Below, piece by piece: positions 18,232 through 28,029 of a stretch of 64,000 nucleotides of DNA. The DNA is from Sandaracinaceae bacterium (GTDB lineage: Bacteria; Myxococcota_A; Polyangia; Polyangiales; Houyiibacteriaceae), in assembly GCA_020633055.1 (NCBI GenBank), contig JACKEJ010000009.1, positions 186,001 through 250,000 on the forward strand, given 5' to 3'. The notes beneath the pieces are model-generated. The model was not told the origin of the DNA. It saw only the letters and a program-made list of their open reading frames with translations, and did not search any database. How positions within the stretch are numbered: the stretch's first letter is position 1; every line of letters starts with the position of its first letter. The translations under genes and the position numbers were made by a program.

Positions 18232-21200
18232 ATGAGCGCGACGGTGGCGGCCGGGCAGAGCCCCTGGGTCGACCGCGTCGCGCGGGGCGTGGCCAGCGCC
18301 CTCTCCATCCCCGAGGGCAGCGGGGCCCGGGCGCTGCGCATGCTCACCTTGATCTTCAGCATGAGCGGCGCGCTCGTGCTCATGAAGGCCGCGCAGTCAG
18401 GGCTGTTCCTGGCGGCCTTCCCGCGCACCGCCATCCCGTGGGCGTTCGCGGCGAGCGCCGTCACGCTCGCGCTGGCCAGCTCGCTCTTGGTCGTGTTGGC
18501 CCCCCGCATGGGCACGGTCCGGCTCGCACGCGCAACCGTCGCGGGCAGCGCGGCGGCGCTGGTGGCGCTGTACGCGCTCATCTGGCTCGACGCGGCCGTC
18601 GTGCACTTCCTGCTCTACGTGGTGATCGAGGCGGCCAGCGGCGTGCTGGTGATTCAGGTGTGGTCCGTCGCGTCCGCCGCCACCGACGCCCGCAGCGCGC
18701 GCAAGCTCATGCCCATCGCCGGCATCGGCGCGGGCTTGGCGTGGACGGTGTTCGGGCTGTTGGTGCGTCCGCTCAGCGCGTGGGTGGGGAGCGAAGGGCT
18801 CCTCTTGATCGCCCCGCTGCTGCTCGCGCTGTGCATCGCGCTGATCCGTGCCATGACAAAGCACGACATCGCGGACGGGCGAGACAGTCAGCGCGCGCGT
18901 GTGTCCCTGCTCGAGAGCTTCCGCGACGGGTTCCGCTTCGTGGGCTCCCAGCCGCTCATGCGCCTGCTGACCGCGCTGGCGGTGCTGTCCCTGATCATCG
19001 AGCAGTTCATGGACTTCCACCTGATGAGCCTGGCGCGCACCACGTACCAGGACGCGGACGCCATCTCGTCGTTCTTCGGCACGTACTTCGCGGTGACCAG
19101 CCTCATCAGCCTCGCGCTCCTGGCTGGCCCCGCGGGGCGCATGCTCGGATCGCTCGGCGCCACGCGCTCGCTGCTGCTGTTTCCGTGTCTCATCGTCGGG
19201 CTCGCGCTGGTCGCGATCCTTCTCCCTGGGCTCACCACGGCCGTGCTGCTGCGCGGCTGCGCGCGCGTGCTGAAGCAGTCCATCTGGTCCAACTCCACCG
19301 AGCAGCTGCACACTCCCCTCTCGGGCGTGCGCCGCGGTCAGGCGCGCAGCGCCATCCGGGGGGTCATCGCGCCAGGCGGCTACGCGGTGTCGGCGCTCTT
19401 GCTGGCGGCGCTGCCGAGCTCCGCTGACCCGCGCATCGTGGCGACGCTGGCGCTGCTCACGGCCGCGACGATGGCGTGGCTGATCGCCATCTATGCGCGT
19501 CGCACGTATACGCAAGCCCTGCACCAAGCCGTGGACCAGCGGCGCTGGGAGATCGGCAGCCCGCGTGCGCGGAAGAGCGCCGAGCTGGACGCCGACACGT
19601 ACAGCGCGTTCCGCGAGGAGCTGCTGGGCGACGACCCCGAGCGCGCGGCGCTGGCGGCCGAGATCCTCTCGGGCACCGACGGGCGCAAGAGCGCGGAGGT
19701 GCTGAGCGTGGGGCTGCGTCACCGCAGCAGCGACGTGCGCCTGACCGTGGCGCGTGGCCTGACGCGCACCACGGGCTTCGTGACGGCCACCGTGGCCGCG
19801 CACGTGGCGCAAGAGCCAGAGGCCATCGTGCGCCTCGCGTGCGTGCGCGCGCTGCGCGCCAACCTCGAGCCGGACGAGCAGACCGTCACGGCCCTCGAGG
19901 GGCTGATGAACGACGAGGATCCGGAGGTCAGCGCGGCCGCCCAGGTGGGGGTGCTGGTCTGCAGGCTCGAAGGTGACGAGCTCGGGCAGGCGCTCCTGCC
20001 GCTCCTCACGGGCGGCCCGGCGGCGGGGGCGACCGCGAGCGCGACCGTGTCGGTGACGGGCGAGACGCTGGCTTCGGGGGACACGCTCCGCGCGAGCGCC
20101 CGGCTGCGCGAGGCCCTGGACGCGCTGGACGCCGACAGCATCGAGGCGCGCGGGGTCCAGACGACGCTCAGCTTCATCCTCGAGCGCGGCGACCCCGAGG
20201 CGCGCATGACGGCTGCGTTCGCCGTCATCCGCACGGGCACGCTCAGCCTGCTCCCGGACGTGGTGCGGTTGCTGAAGGACCCGCGTACGGCGCCTCCCGT
20301 CGCGCGCGCCCTGGTGGACCTGACACTGGTCGACGGTACCCCGGCGAGCGCGTCGGGGCCCGACACGCTGGCCGCCAGTCTCAGCCGCATCGCCAGCCGC
20401 ATGGCGCGCGACAGCGTGGCGCCACCCGCGGAGGCGCTCGTGCTGCGGCTGCTGTCCCATACCGACGTGGACATCCGGCGCAGCGCCACGCAGGCCCTCG
20501 GCCAGAGCGTGCGTGATGGTCGTCACCCCGCGTTGGCGGCGGCGTCGGTGCTCCCCCTGGTCGAGCGCGACGCCACGCCCGCATTCGCACGCTTCAGCAT
20601 CCTCGCAGGCCTCGCGCGTGACGATGGCAAGGTCGACTGGGAGGTGGAGGAGGTCTTCGCCCCGCTCGTGCACGAGCTGGAGCTGGGCATCGAGCGTGCG
20701 CGCCAGGACGTGCTCGCGCTGCTCCTGCTCCGCGGGAAGCGCCGGCTGGTGTCGGCGGTGAGCGTCGCCCGCCGGCGTCCTTCGGCCAACCGCGACGCGC
20801 AGGTGGCCGAGCTGCTCGAGATGGACCTGGACCCCGTGCTGACCCCTTGGGTGGTGCCGCTGTTCGAGCGCCTCTCGCTGCGCGAGCGCGTTGCGGCGGC
20901 GCGCGCGCTCGGCGCTTTGAACGAAGACGCGGTGGACGACCCGCTTTACGCGATCGTCGCGCTGGGGGATGATCTCCTCACCGGCGTCGCGCGCCTCTGC
21001 TACGGAGACCGCTTCCTCGCACGTTTCGCGGACGCGGTGGACGACAGCATGGTGCCCTTGTTCGAGAAGATGCGCTTCCTGCGCAGCGTGCCGCTCTTCC
21101 AGGAGCTCGCGGGGGAGGACCTGCGGCGCCTGGCCGAGATGGTGGACACCGTGCAGTTCGAAGCGGGGCACGTCGTGTTCGAGACGGGCGACCCCGGCGA

Positions 21201-21474
21201 CGCCTTGTATGTGGTGCTCGAGGGTAGCGTCGCGATGATGCACGGCGACGTCGAGCTCGCGCGCATGGGCGAGCGGGAGTTCTTCGGCGAGCTGGCGCTC
21301 TTGGACTCCCAGCCCCGCAGCGCCGACGCGCGCTGTCTCTCGCCGACGCGCCTCATTCGCCTGCGTGGTGCGGACCTCGACGAGCTGATGACGAACCGAC
21401 CTGCCGCGACGCGCGAGATCGTGCGCGTGCTCGTCAAGCGGCTGCGCGAGACCGGGCGCCGCATGCAGAGTTGA
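18232..21474 (+). CDS. MFS/ATP-ADP-translocase-like membrane protein with HEAT repeats and C-terminal cyclic-nucleotide-binding domain
   Basis: 1080 residues from ATG 18232. Residues about 40-425 contain about ten to twelve hydrophobic helices in the layout of MFS or Npt nucleotide-translocase-like proteins. Residues about 440-930 are alpha-helical HEAT-like repeats (for example DVRLTVARGLTRTTGFVTATVAAHVAQEPEAIVRLACVRALRANL). Residues about 950-1075 form a CRP-type cNMP-binding domain whose phosphate-binding cassette is intact: FFGELALLDSQPRSADARC has the Gly-Glu and Arg that bind cAMP/cGMP. The order transporter-HEAT-cNBD recurs in delta-proteobacterial lineages. It suggests a permease gated by cyclic nucleotide (inference). 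The gene directly follows a tetraheme cytochrome lipoprotein with a one-base gap. The long antisense frame across it is a GC artefact. Confidence 0.85.
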   Translation: MSATVAAGQSPWVDRVARGVASALSIPEGSGARALRMLTLIFSMSGALVLMKAAQSGLFLAAFPRTAIPWAFAASAVTLALASSLLVVLAPRMGTVRLARATVAGSAAALVALYALIWLDAAVVHFLLYVVIEAASGVLVIQVWSVASAATDARSARKLMPIAGIGAGLAWTVFGLLVRPLSAWVGSEGLLLIAPLLLALCIALIRAMTKHDIADGRDSQRARVSLLESFRDGFRFVGSQPLMRLLTALAVLSLIIEQFMDFHLMSLARTTYQDADAISSFFGTYFAVTSLISLALLAGPAGRMLGSLGATRSLLLFPCLIVGLALVAILLPGLTTAVLLRGCARVLKQSIWSNSTEQLHTPLSGVRRGQARSAIRGVIAPGGYAVSALLLAALPSSADPRIVATLALLTAATMAWLIAIYARRTYTQALHQAVDQRRWEIGSPRARKSAELDADTYSAFREELLGDDPERAALAAEILSGTDGRKSAEVLSVGLRHRSSDVRLTVARGLTRTTGFVTATVAAHVAQEPEAIVRLACVRALRANLEPDEQTVTALEGLMNDEDPEVSAAAQVGVLVCRLEGDELGQALLPLLTGGPAAGATASATVSVTGETLASGDTLRASARLREALDALDADSIEARGVQTTLSFILERGDPEARMTAAFAVIRTGTLSLLPDVVRLLKDPRTAPPVARALVDLTLVDGTPASASGPDTLAASLSRIASRMARDSVAPPAEALVLRLLSHTDVDIRRSATQALGQSVRDGRHPALAAASVLPLVERDATPAFARFSILAGLARDDGKVDWEVEEVFAPLVHELELGIERARQDVLALLLLRGKRRLVSAVSVARRRPSANRDAQVAELLEMDLDPVLTPWVVPLFERLSLRERVAAARALGALNEDAVDDPLYAIVALGDDLLTGVARLCYGDRFLARFADAVDDSMVPLFEKMRFLRSVPLFQELAGEDLRRLAEMVDTVQFEAGHVVFETGDPGDALYVVLEGSVAMMHGDVELARMGEREFFGELALLDSQPRSADARCLSPTRLIRLRGADLDELMTNRPAATREIVRVLVKRLRETGRRMQS

Positions 21475-21519
21475 GCGTCCCGCGCTCGCGCCCTCCATGT
21501 GCGTCTGGCCGTGGTCAAC

Positions 21520-22287
21520 TCAGCGGACGCGCACGTTGGCGTCAGGGGAGCGCTGGCCGTTGGCGCTCACGAAGAACACGGTCACGTCCGAACCCGCCGA
21601 GACCACTTCCCCTGGGGCGCGTGGCTGGCACCGTCCACCGTCCCCGCTGAACGTGAACGTCCTCTGTTCCGGGGACTCGATGGCGACACCGAAGCCGTCC
21701 CCGCGCGGCGCCTGACCAGCGGCGGCCGCGTGGCGCACGATCACCGCGTACGCGCCGGCTGGAGGAGGCTGCGCCAAGCTGAGCGAGTTGTAGGCGCTCG
21801 CCGTGCTGCGCCCGCGTCGCGTCTGGACCGTCTGCGAGGGGTAGTAGCGCAGGCTCGGGCTCGCGGGTGCCGCCAGTGACGGGCCGTCTTCGCGTGCCAT
21901 CGAGAAGGCGCGTTGCGCGCTGCCAGCGTGAGCCGTCAGGCGGCCGCGGTGCGGGGTGGCCGGGCGCAGCAGCACCCACCCCGGGGCGAGCTCCTCGCGC
22001 GTGCTCCGCAGCGCCCGGCTCCCGCGGCGCAGTGACTCGAGGGGGGCCGCGCCGTGGGGCGCAAAGACGTTGCCCTCACCCCGGCCGTTCGCCAGCGTCG
22101 GCACGAACAGCACACCCCCGTCGGCCGGCAGCGCGCTGTCCGCGGCGGCTGCGAACCCGACGCTGTAGTGCCGCAAGGTGGCGCACGCGCCCGCCCTGGC
22201 TCGCGGCGCCGCGACGGAGAGCGAGCCCATCACGCACGCCAACACACCGACCACCACCGCCCACTTCGCTGCGCTCGACTTCATCAT
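21520..22287 (-). CDS. Hypothetical secreted protein
   Basis: 255 residues from ATG 22287 (MMKSSAAKWAVVVGVLACVMGSLSVAAPRARAGACATL), a Sec signal with likely cleavage after ARA. The mature region has FAAAADSALPADGGVLFVPTLANG, then an Arg/Ala/Pro-rich middle and a C-terminal beta segment that includes GAYAVIVRHAAAAGQ, RTFTFSGDGGRC and VTVFFVSANGQRSPDANVRV. No family recognised; the beta-rich C-terminus looks like a small Ig- or C2-like sandwich. It is divergent from the START-like secreted protein (22434) and convergent with the HEAT/cNMP protein. Confidence 0.65.
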   Translation of the reverse strand: MMKSSAAKWAVVVGVLACVMGSLSVAAPRARAGACATLRHYSVGFAAAADSALPADGGVLFVPTLANGRGEGNVFAPHGAAPLESLRRGSRALRSTREELAPGWVLLRPATPHRGRLTAHAGSAQRAFSMAREDGPSLAAPASPSLRYYPSQTVQTRRGRSTASAYNSLSLAQPPPAGAYAVIVRHAAAAGQAPRGDGFGVAIESPEQRTFTFSGDGGRCQPRAPGEVVSAGSDVTVFFVSANGQRSPDANVRVR

Positions 22288-22433
22288 GGCTCTCCGTGTT
22301 CGCCCGCCATCCGGGGTGAGACCGCGACAGTGTGCGCGACGCACGCCGTTGCGCCCATGTCCCACTTTGGGGGTAGTGAAGCATGGCGCCCACTTGCGCG
22401 TCGGTGCAATGTCCGCACACTTCGAGAGATAGG

Positions 22434-23090
22434 ATGACTGTGTTCCCCCTCACGAATACCCCAGCCTCATTCCGTCGGCACTGTTCTGCCGTCGCCGCCT
22501 TGCTCTGCGGGTTCGCGCTCCTCGCCTCCGTACCATCCGCGGCGGCTGCCCAGAACGACCTCACCTCCGCCGAGCGGGAGCGGCTCCGACGCGGTGAGCT
22601 GGTCACCCGACCCGCGCATCGCCGCGTCGGCGGACAGGTGACGTTCGGTGGCACCAGCTACCAGATCATCCAGGCCCCGCTCGCCGAGGTCTGGCGCGCC
22701 TTGAGCGATACCCGGCGCTACCCAGACATGCTGCCCCAGGTGCGCAGCGCCAGGCAGGTGGGCCAGACGGGCCAGAGCCGCGCCGTGGCGCTCCGCCACC
22801 AGCGCGGCCCCGTCGACATCACCTACGTCATGAACTTTCTGTTCGAGCGCGGGACGCACACGGTGCTCTTCACGCTCGACGAGACGCGGCATCACGACAT
22901 CCGGGCGGGCTGGGGCTTCATCCGCCTTGCCGCGCGCGGCGCGGATCGCACCCTGGTGAGCTTCGGCGCCATGGTCGGCATCGACAGCGGCGTCGTCAGC
23001 GCGGGCATGCGTCCCACGCTGCAGGAGTGGCTGCTCAAGGTGCCCCTCACCATGAAGTGGTACATCGACCGTCAGCGTCGCGCGGCCTGA
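22434..23090 (+). CDS. Secreted SRPBCC/START-like (polyketide cyclase-like) protein
   Basis: 218 residues from ATG 22434 with a Sec signal (CSAVAALLCGFALLASVPSAAAAQ). The mature domain starts VTFGGTSYQIIQAPLAEVWRALSDTRRYPDMLPQVRSARQV, the opening of a SRPBCC (Bet v1/START) hydrophobic-cavity fold in which a helix carrying W-x-x-LxD-xx-xYP follows strand one. It ends with a long C-terminal helix (GMRPTLQEWLLKVPLTMKWYIDRQ). The export signal implies lipid or hydrophobic-ligand binding in the periplasm or outside. The gene's last 19 bp overlap the convergent membrane peptidase gene's 3' end. Confidence 0.8.
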   Translation: MTVFPLTNTPASFRRHCSAVAALLCGFALLASVPSAAAAQNDLTSAERERLRRGELVTRPAHRRVGGQVTFGGTSYQIIQAPLAEVWRALSDTRRYPDMLPQVRSARQVGQTGQSRAVALRHQRGPVDITYVMNFLFERGTHTVLFTLDETRHHDIRAGWGFIRLAARGADRTLVSFGAMVGIDSGVVSAGMRPTLQEWLLKVPLTMKWYIDRQRRAA

Positions 23091-25387
23091 GGGCGTCGGA
23101 ACGCCGCGCGGGCACGCCAGTACGCGGTGAGGGTGGTGAGCGCCGGGTCATCAGCCATGGGGCCCCGTAGGTGTGCGTCCAGCTCGTCCCAGCGCCCGAG
23201 GGCGTAGAGCGTCATCGCGAGCATGCGGTGGTGCTCCCGGGTCAGTGACGGAAGCGGCAACCCCCGTCGCGCCGCTTGATGGAGGGGACGCAGCGCCGCA
23301 GCGTACTCGCCTTCGCCCATCAGCTGCCGGGCTGCCAAGTAGGGCGCGAGCCCGTCGCCGCGTACGGCCTCGAGGGCTTGGGTGAGCTGCATCGCCCGCG
23401 CGGGCCCTACGGCACGCCCATGGTCGCCCAGCAGCAGCGACCGGAGGATGCGTGCCTGCTCGCGGGATGACTGCAGCGCCAGCAGCTTGACCTCGATCTG
23501 GCGTCGGCTCGCTTCGTCGGGCTGCAGCGGTAGCAGGGCGACGTATGCCGCCGCGGCCTCCTCGAACGCGTCGCGCGCCAAGAGCGCGTCAGCCAGGGCG
23601 GCTGCGGCGTAGGCCTCGAAAGCTTTGGGGGCGTCGTGCTCTCGCAGCCACGTGAGGCCCTCCTCCGCTCGTGCGAAGCGTCCGCTGCGCGCCTCGACGC
23701 CCACGGCGTACGCGCGCGTGCTGAGATCGTTCGGATCGATCGCGAGTAGCTCCCGACAGGTCCCGCGCGCGCTCTCGAAGTCGGCCGCGCCCAGGTCGCC
23801 AGCCAGCGTCGCGCGGAGGCGTGCCACGCGGTGTGGGCAGACCGTCTCGAACACGCTCCCCCGCGTCAGCCGCAGCGCGACCAGGTCGAGCGCCCCGTCC
23901 GGCAGCACGATCGCGCGCAGGTGCGCGTGCCAGCCGGCCTCGAGCTCGCTCAGGGAGGCGCGCGTCACCCCCTCGACGCGCCCTAGGCGGTGCACCGCGC
24001 GCAGCGTGTCGACGCCTTCGCGCGCCCGCAGGTACCGCACGAACGAGCCCGCGGCCGAGTAGGCTCGGCGGGGCTCGAGCTGCCCGAAGCCGAGCCCGAG
24101 GAAGTCCCTCGCAGCCGGCAGCGCGTCATGGGCGAGCAGCCCAGCGGACCACTCGTCGGGTGTGAGCCCGTCGCGCTCGTCCCAGGCCACGGCGACGGCG
24201 ACGCCCTCGATCAAGCCCGGGTTCGGGAACCAGCCTGCGAGGGTGGCGGACACGGCGAACGGCCCGCGCGAGGCGTAGGCCGCGATGGCGTGCACCACCT
24301 CGTGCGCGAGCACTGGGTGCGGCCAGCCGCCGAGCTGCAGGTGCACCTCGTCGCGCCACGGCTTCGCGATGAAGGTGGCGCCGGCGCCCATGAGGCGGCG
24401 CTTCTCCTCGGCGTTGCGGTAGAAGAACGCGTGCACCGGGCGCGTCGCGTGCACACCCAGTCCGGCCTCGGCCTGGGCCACGCTGAACTCGCAGTCGTCC
24501 AGCAGCCGCTGCGCGCTCTCGACCGGCAGCTCGCGTGGCGTGTGCAGGACACACGCGTGGCCGGGCAGCACCCGCCCCAGCTGCTCGTCGATGTACGTCC
24601 GCGTCGAGGCGTGGCCCAGCTCGGGCGCGTAGAACACGGCCAGCCCGAACCCGGCCACCGCCAACGCGGAGGCGAGCGCGAGTCCACGTTGACGCAGCGC
24701 CAGCCCCACCCGAACCGCGCCCGTGGTCGCGTCGCGCGCCGCGACCCACCCCCCGAGCAGGCCGAACGTCAGCGCTCCGGTGATGGCACGCTGCGAGACG
24801 TAGGTCGCCGTGAGCGCGACGTCCTCGTCGTAGATGGTGCCCGGGAACCAGCCAGCGTAGGCGCCGTAGATGCTGATGGTGGGCGTCGCCCAGAAGCGCA
24901 GAACGCCCACCGCCAGCGCCCCGATGGGGAGGAGCGCGGCGAGCGAGGACGCGACGCGGCGTCGCCGTGCTTCGCGCCACGTCACCCGCCCCAGCGCGAG
25001 CGATGCCACCCACACGCCGGTCGCGGCCGCCAGGAGCACACCGACGAGCGGGCCCAAGAGCATGAACGTGAGCCCCTCGAGCGGCGTGCACTGACGAACG
25101 CGCAGGCTGCCAACGGCGAGCACCAGCGTGGGCGCAGCCCACAGGGCGACGGCGCGTTGGAGCACGACGTGGAGCACCTCACGCGTGTCGCACGCCCGCC
25201 ACCGCAGCGCGTCCAAGGCCGAGCAGGCCGCCACCGCGGGCGGCAGCAGGAGACCCACGCCGAGCGCGCTCTCGACCCCGTGGACGGCGGTCAGCCGCGA
25301 GGCAGACAGGCCGAGGCCGACGCATGTCGCGTAGGCCAGGGCCCCCGCGAAGGCGCGCCCACCGCTCCCGCGCGCGAGGCCGCTCAC
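23072..25387 (-). CDS. Polytopic membrane protein with gluzincin-type HExxH site and C-terminal TPR-like region
   Basis: 771 residues from a GTG that overlaps the lon stop codon (GTGA). Residues 1-255 hold about six to seven hydrophobic helices. A soluble domain then contains HEVVH (362-366) in LAHEVVHAIAAYASRGPF, followed 25-30 residues later by NPGLIEGVAVAVAW, whose Glu fits the third zinc ligand of gluzincin peptidases. Residues 500-771 are alpha-helical with TPR-like rhythm (RFARAEEGLTWLREHDAPKAFEAYAAAALADALLARDAFEEAAAAYVALLPL). It is probably an inner-membrane zinc peptidase facing the periplasm; substrate unknown. Translational coupling to Lon suggests a shared proteostasis role (inference). 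Confidence 0.7.
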   Translation of the reverse strand: MSGLARGSGGRAFAGALAYATCVGLGLSASRLTAVHGVESALGVGLLLPPAVAACSALDALRWRACDTREVLHVVLQRAVALWAAPTLVLAVGSLRVRQCTPLEGLTFMLLGPLVGVLLAAATGVWVASLALGRVTWREARRRRVASSLAALLPIGALAVGVLRFWATPTISIYGAYAGWFPGTIYDEDVALTATYVSQRAITGALTFGLLGGWVAARDATTGAVRVGLALRQRGLALASALAVAGFGLAVFYAPELGHASTRTYIDEQLGRVLPGHACVLHTPRELPVESAQRLLDDCEFSVAQAEAGLGVHATRPVHAFFYRNAEEKRRLMGAGATFIAKPWRDEVHLQLGGWPHPVLAHEVVHAIAAYASRGPFAVSATLAGWFPNPGLIEGVAVAVAWDERDGLTPDEWSAGLLAHDALPAARDFLGLGFGQLEPRRAYSAAGSFVRYLRAREGVDTLRAVHRLGRVEGVTRASLSELEAGWHAHLRAIVLPDGALDLVALRLTRGSVFETVCPHRVARLRATLAGDLGAADFESARGTCRELLAIDPNDLSTRAYAVGVEARSGRFARAEEGLTWLREHDAPKAFEAYAAAALADALLARDAFEEAAAAYVALLPLQPDEASRRQIEVKLLALQSSREQARILRSLLLGDHGRAVGPARAMQLTQALEAVRGDGLAPYLAARQLMGEGEYAAALRPLHQAARRGLPLPSLTREHHRMLAMTLYALGRWDELDAHLRGPMADDPALTTLTAYWRARAAFRRPQAARR

Positions 25388-27753
25388 GCGGGTAGGGCGG
25401 CTTCGAGGGACACCTCTGGCGCGGGTTCACAGACCAGCGCCAGCACCTCGTCCACGTGGTTCACCAGCCGCACGTCGAGCGCGTCCAGCACCTCGCGGGG
25501 CACCTCTTCGAGGTCTGGGGCGTTGCGCGCCGGGAGCACCACGCGCGTCAGCCCCTCGCGGTGTGCGATCAGGCAGCGCTCCTTCACGCCCGTGATGCGC
25601 AGCACGGTGCCGCGCAGCGTGATCTCGCCCGCCATGCCGACGTCCGTGCGCACCTTCTGGCGCGTCAGCATGGTCGCGAGCGCGGCGTACAGCGCGATGC
25701 CTGCGCTGGCGCCCTCCTTGGAGACGGCGCCCTCCGGGAGGTGCACGTGCACGTCGATCTTGGACAGGAAGTCGTCCGGCACCCCGAGCGTCGCCGTGCG
25801 CGAGCGCACGTAGGTCAGCGCGGCGGCCACCGACTCGCGCATGACGTCGCCCATCTTGCCGGTCTGGTGCAGCTTGCCGGTACCTGCCATGCGGGTGGCC
25901 TCCACCAGCACCAGCCGCCCGCCCGACGCGCTGTAGGCCAGCGACGTGGCGTGCCCCGGCGCGGGCACGCGCGGAGCCTTCGTGCGCCCACCACGGGGGC
26001 CGCCGAGGATCTGGCGCACGTCGGCGGGCGTGGCGTTGAGCTGCACGTCCTCGCCACCAGCGAGCCGCACGGCCACCGCGCGGCACAGGGCGGCGATGTG
26101 TTGCTCCAGCCGCCGCACACCTGCTTCGTCGGTGTAGTCCTCGATCACGCTGTCCAGCGCGTCGTCACGCAGCTCCAGCCGCTCGGGCGTGAGCCCGTGG
26201 TCGCTGAGCTGACGCGGCATGATGAACTTCGCGGCGATGTGGCGCTTCTCGTCCAGCGTGTAGCCGGGCAGCTCGATCACCTCCATGCGGTCCAAGAGCG
26301 GCCCCGGGATGGTGTCCATGCGGTTGGCCGTGGCGATGAACATCACGGAGCTGAGGTCGACCGGGACCTCCAAGTAGTGGTCGACGAACGCGTGGTTCTG
26401 CTCCGGGTCGAGCACCTCCAGCAGCGCGCTGCCGGGGTCGCCGCGCTGGTCGCGCCCCAGCTTGTCGATCTCGTCCAGCACGATGACCGGGTTGCGTGAC
26501 TTGGCCTTCTTGAGCCCGGCCACGATGCGCCCAGGGAAGGCGCCCACGTAGGTGCGCCGGTGGCCACGGATCTCGGCCTCGTCCGACACGCCGCCCAGCG
26601 ACACGCGCACGAATTCGCGTCCGGCCGCATGCGCGATGGAGCGCGCGAGGGACGTCTTGCCCACGCCTGGCGGTCCCACGAAGCACAGGATGGGCGCCCG
26701 CCCGTCACGGCGCAGTCGGCGGACCGCGACGTACTCCACGATGCGGCGCTTGGGGCGCTCGAGCCCGTGGTGGTCCTCGTCGAGCACGCGGCGGGCTTCA
26801 CCCACGTGCAGGCGGTCGGGGGTGGACTTGCTCCAGGGCAGGTCGGCCAGCCACTCCACGTAGGCGCGCGCCACGTGGTACTCGGAGCTGGCGGAGTTCA
26901 TCAGGCGCATGCGCCGGAGCTGTTGCCGTGCGGCCTTGTCGGCCTCGAGGGGCATGTCCGCCATGGCCACGCGCTCGCTGAGGGTCTCGAGGTCGTCCTC
27001 GTCGTCGGTGGGCTCGCCCAGCTCCTGCTTGATGCGCTTGAGCTGCTGCCGCAGCAGCAGCTCGCGCTGCGAGCGGGACATCTCCTCCTGCACCAGCGTC
27101 GAGATCTCCCGCTTCACACGGAACACTTCGCGCTGTCGCTCCACCAAGTCGATCACCATGCCGAGCCGCATGGACACGTCCAGCATCTCCAGGACAGCCT
27201 GCTTGACGTCGTTCGAGACCGACACGTTGGCCGTCACCAGGTCCGCCAGCGCGCCCGGCTCGACGACGTTGTCCAGGATGCGCGCCGCCTCACGAGGCTG
27301 GCTCGGGAGGTGTTCGTACAGCGAGCGCGTGGACTCGCGTAGTCGAAGCGTCAGGGCGTCCAGCTCGGCGTCCACCGCGGGCGGCTCGTGGATGCGCTCC
27401 ACGCGCGCGCTGAGGCACGGCTGGCGACCGAGCGGCTCGAGGATGCGCATGCGGCTGACCCCTTGCAGCACCACGCTGTACTGCCCGGTTCCCAGCCGGA
27501 TGACCTTCAGCACGCGCGCGACGGTGCCCACCCAGTGCACTTCGTCGAAGGTGGGATCCTCCGTCTCGGGACGCTTCTGCGCGACCACCGCGATCACCGG
27601 CCGCTCCCCGCCGCAGGCCGTTTCGATCAGGCGCACGGAGCGGTGGCGCCCGACGTTGACGGGCACCACCGATACCGGGAACAGCACCGAGTTTCGCAGG
27701 GGGAGGATCGGCAGGACGCTCTCGCTGCCGTCTGGGAAGAGTGAGTCGGCCAT
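25384..27753 (-). CDS. lon: ATP-dependent Lon protease
   Basis: AAA+ serine protease that degrades misfolded and regulatory proteins in the cytosol. 789 residues from ATG 27753 (MADSLFPDGSESVLPILPLRNSVLFPVSVVPV), length as in E. coli Lon (784). The LAN substrate-binding domain occupies 1-200. Walker A is GPPGVGKTSLA (about 355) and Walker B IVLDEIDK. The protease domain has the Ser-Lys dyad in PEGAVSKEGASAG (Ser about 683) and GVKERCL (Lys about 724). The usual PKDGPSAG is varied to SKEGASAG, but the Ser is kept. The frame is open 38 codons further upstream with no Lon-like sequence. Myxobacteria often carry two Lon paralogues; which one this is cannot be told. The next gene starts inside its stop codon. 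Confidence 0.96.
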   Translation of the reverse strand: MADSLFPDGSESVLPILPLRNSVLFPVSVVPVNVGRHRSVRLIETACGGERPVIAVVAQKRPETEDPTFDEVHWVGTVARVLKVIRLGTGQYSVVLQGVSRMRILEPLGRQPCLSARVERIHEPPAVDAELDALTLRLRESTRSLYEHLPSQPREAARILDNVVEPGALADLVTANVSVSNDVKQAVLEMLDVSMRLGMVIDLVERQREVFRVKREISTLVQEEMSRSQRELLLRQQLKRIKQELGEPTDDEDDLETLSERVAMADMPLEADKAARQQLRRMRLMNSASSEYHVARAYVEWLADLPWSKSTPDRLHVGEARRVLDEDHHGLERPKRRIVEYVAVRRLRRDGRAPILCFVGPPGVGKTSLARSIAHAAGREFVRVSLGGVSDEAEIRGHRRTYVGAFPGRIVAGLKKAKSRNPVIVLDEIDKLGRDQRGDPGSALLEVLDPEQNHAFVDHYLEVPVDLSSVMFIATANRMDTIPGPLLDRMEVIELPGYTLDEKRHIAAKFIMPRQLSDHGLTPERLELRDDALDSVIEDYTDEAGVRRLEQHIAALCRAVAVRLAGGEDVQLNATPADVRQILGGPRGGRTKAPRVPAPGHATSLAYSASGGRLVLVEATRMAGTGKLHQTGKMGDVMRESVAAALTYVRSRTATLGVPDDFLSKIDVHVHLPEGAVSKEGASAGIALYAALATMLTRQKVRTDVGMAGEITLRGTVLRITGVKERCLIAHREGLTRVVLPARNAPDLEEVPREVLDALDVRLVNHVDEVLALVCEPAPEVSLEAALPA

Positions 27754-28029
27754 TGGCGTGCGAGTCACGATATCGGCGCCGGCGCTGGTAATCCAGTGAA
27801 GTTTTGAGCAGATAGGCACTCTGCCCGGCGGGAGGGTGGCCTCCCCCGAGTCCTGACCCCACGTCACCCGCTTCGTGGTCGTAGACCACCCCCCCGATTT
27901 CTGTTAGAGACTTGACCACGCGCGACCCCATGTAGGACAGTCACCGACACGTAGGGCGTTGTAACTCTGTGTCGACCCCCCCTGCGCCTCCCCCCGCCTC
28001 TCACGAGGCTGCGCGAATCGAGAGGTCCC

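Noticed and set aside
18397..21498. 1033-codon minus-strand open frame opposite the transporter-HEAT-cNMP gene
   Set aside because: The plus-strand gene has membrane helices, HEAT repeats and an intact cNMP cassette. The antisense product is Arg/His/Gln-rich low-complexity sequence typical of high-GC shadow frames.
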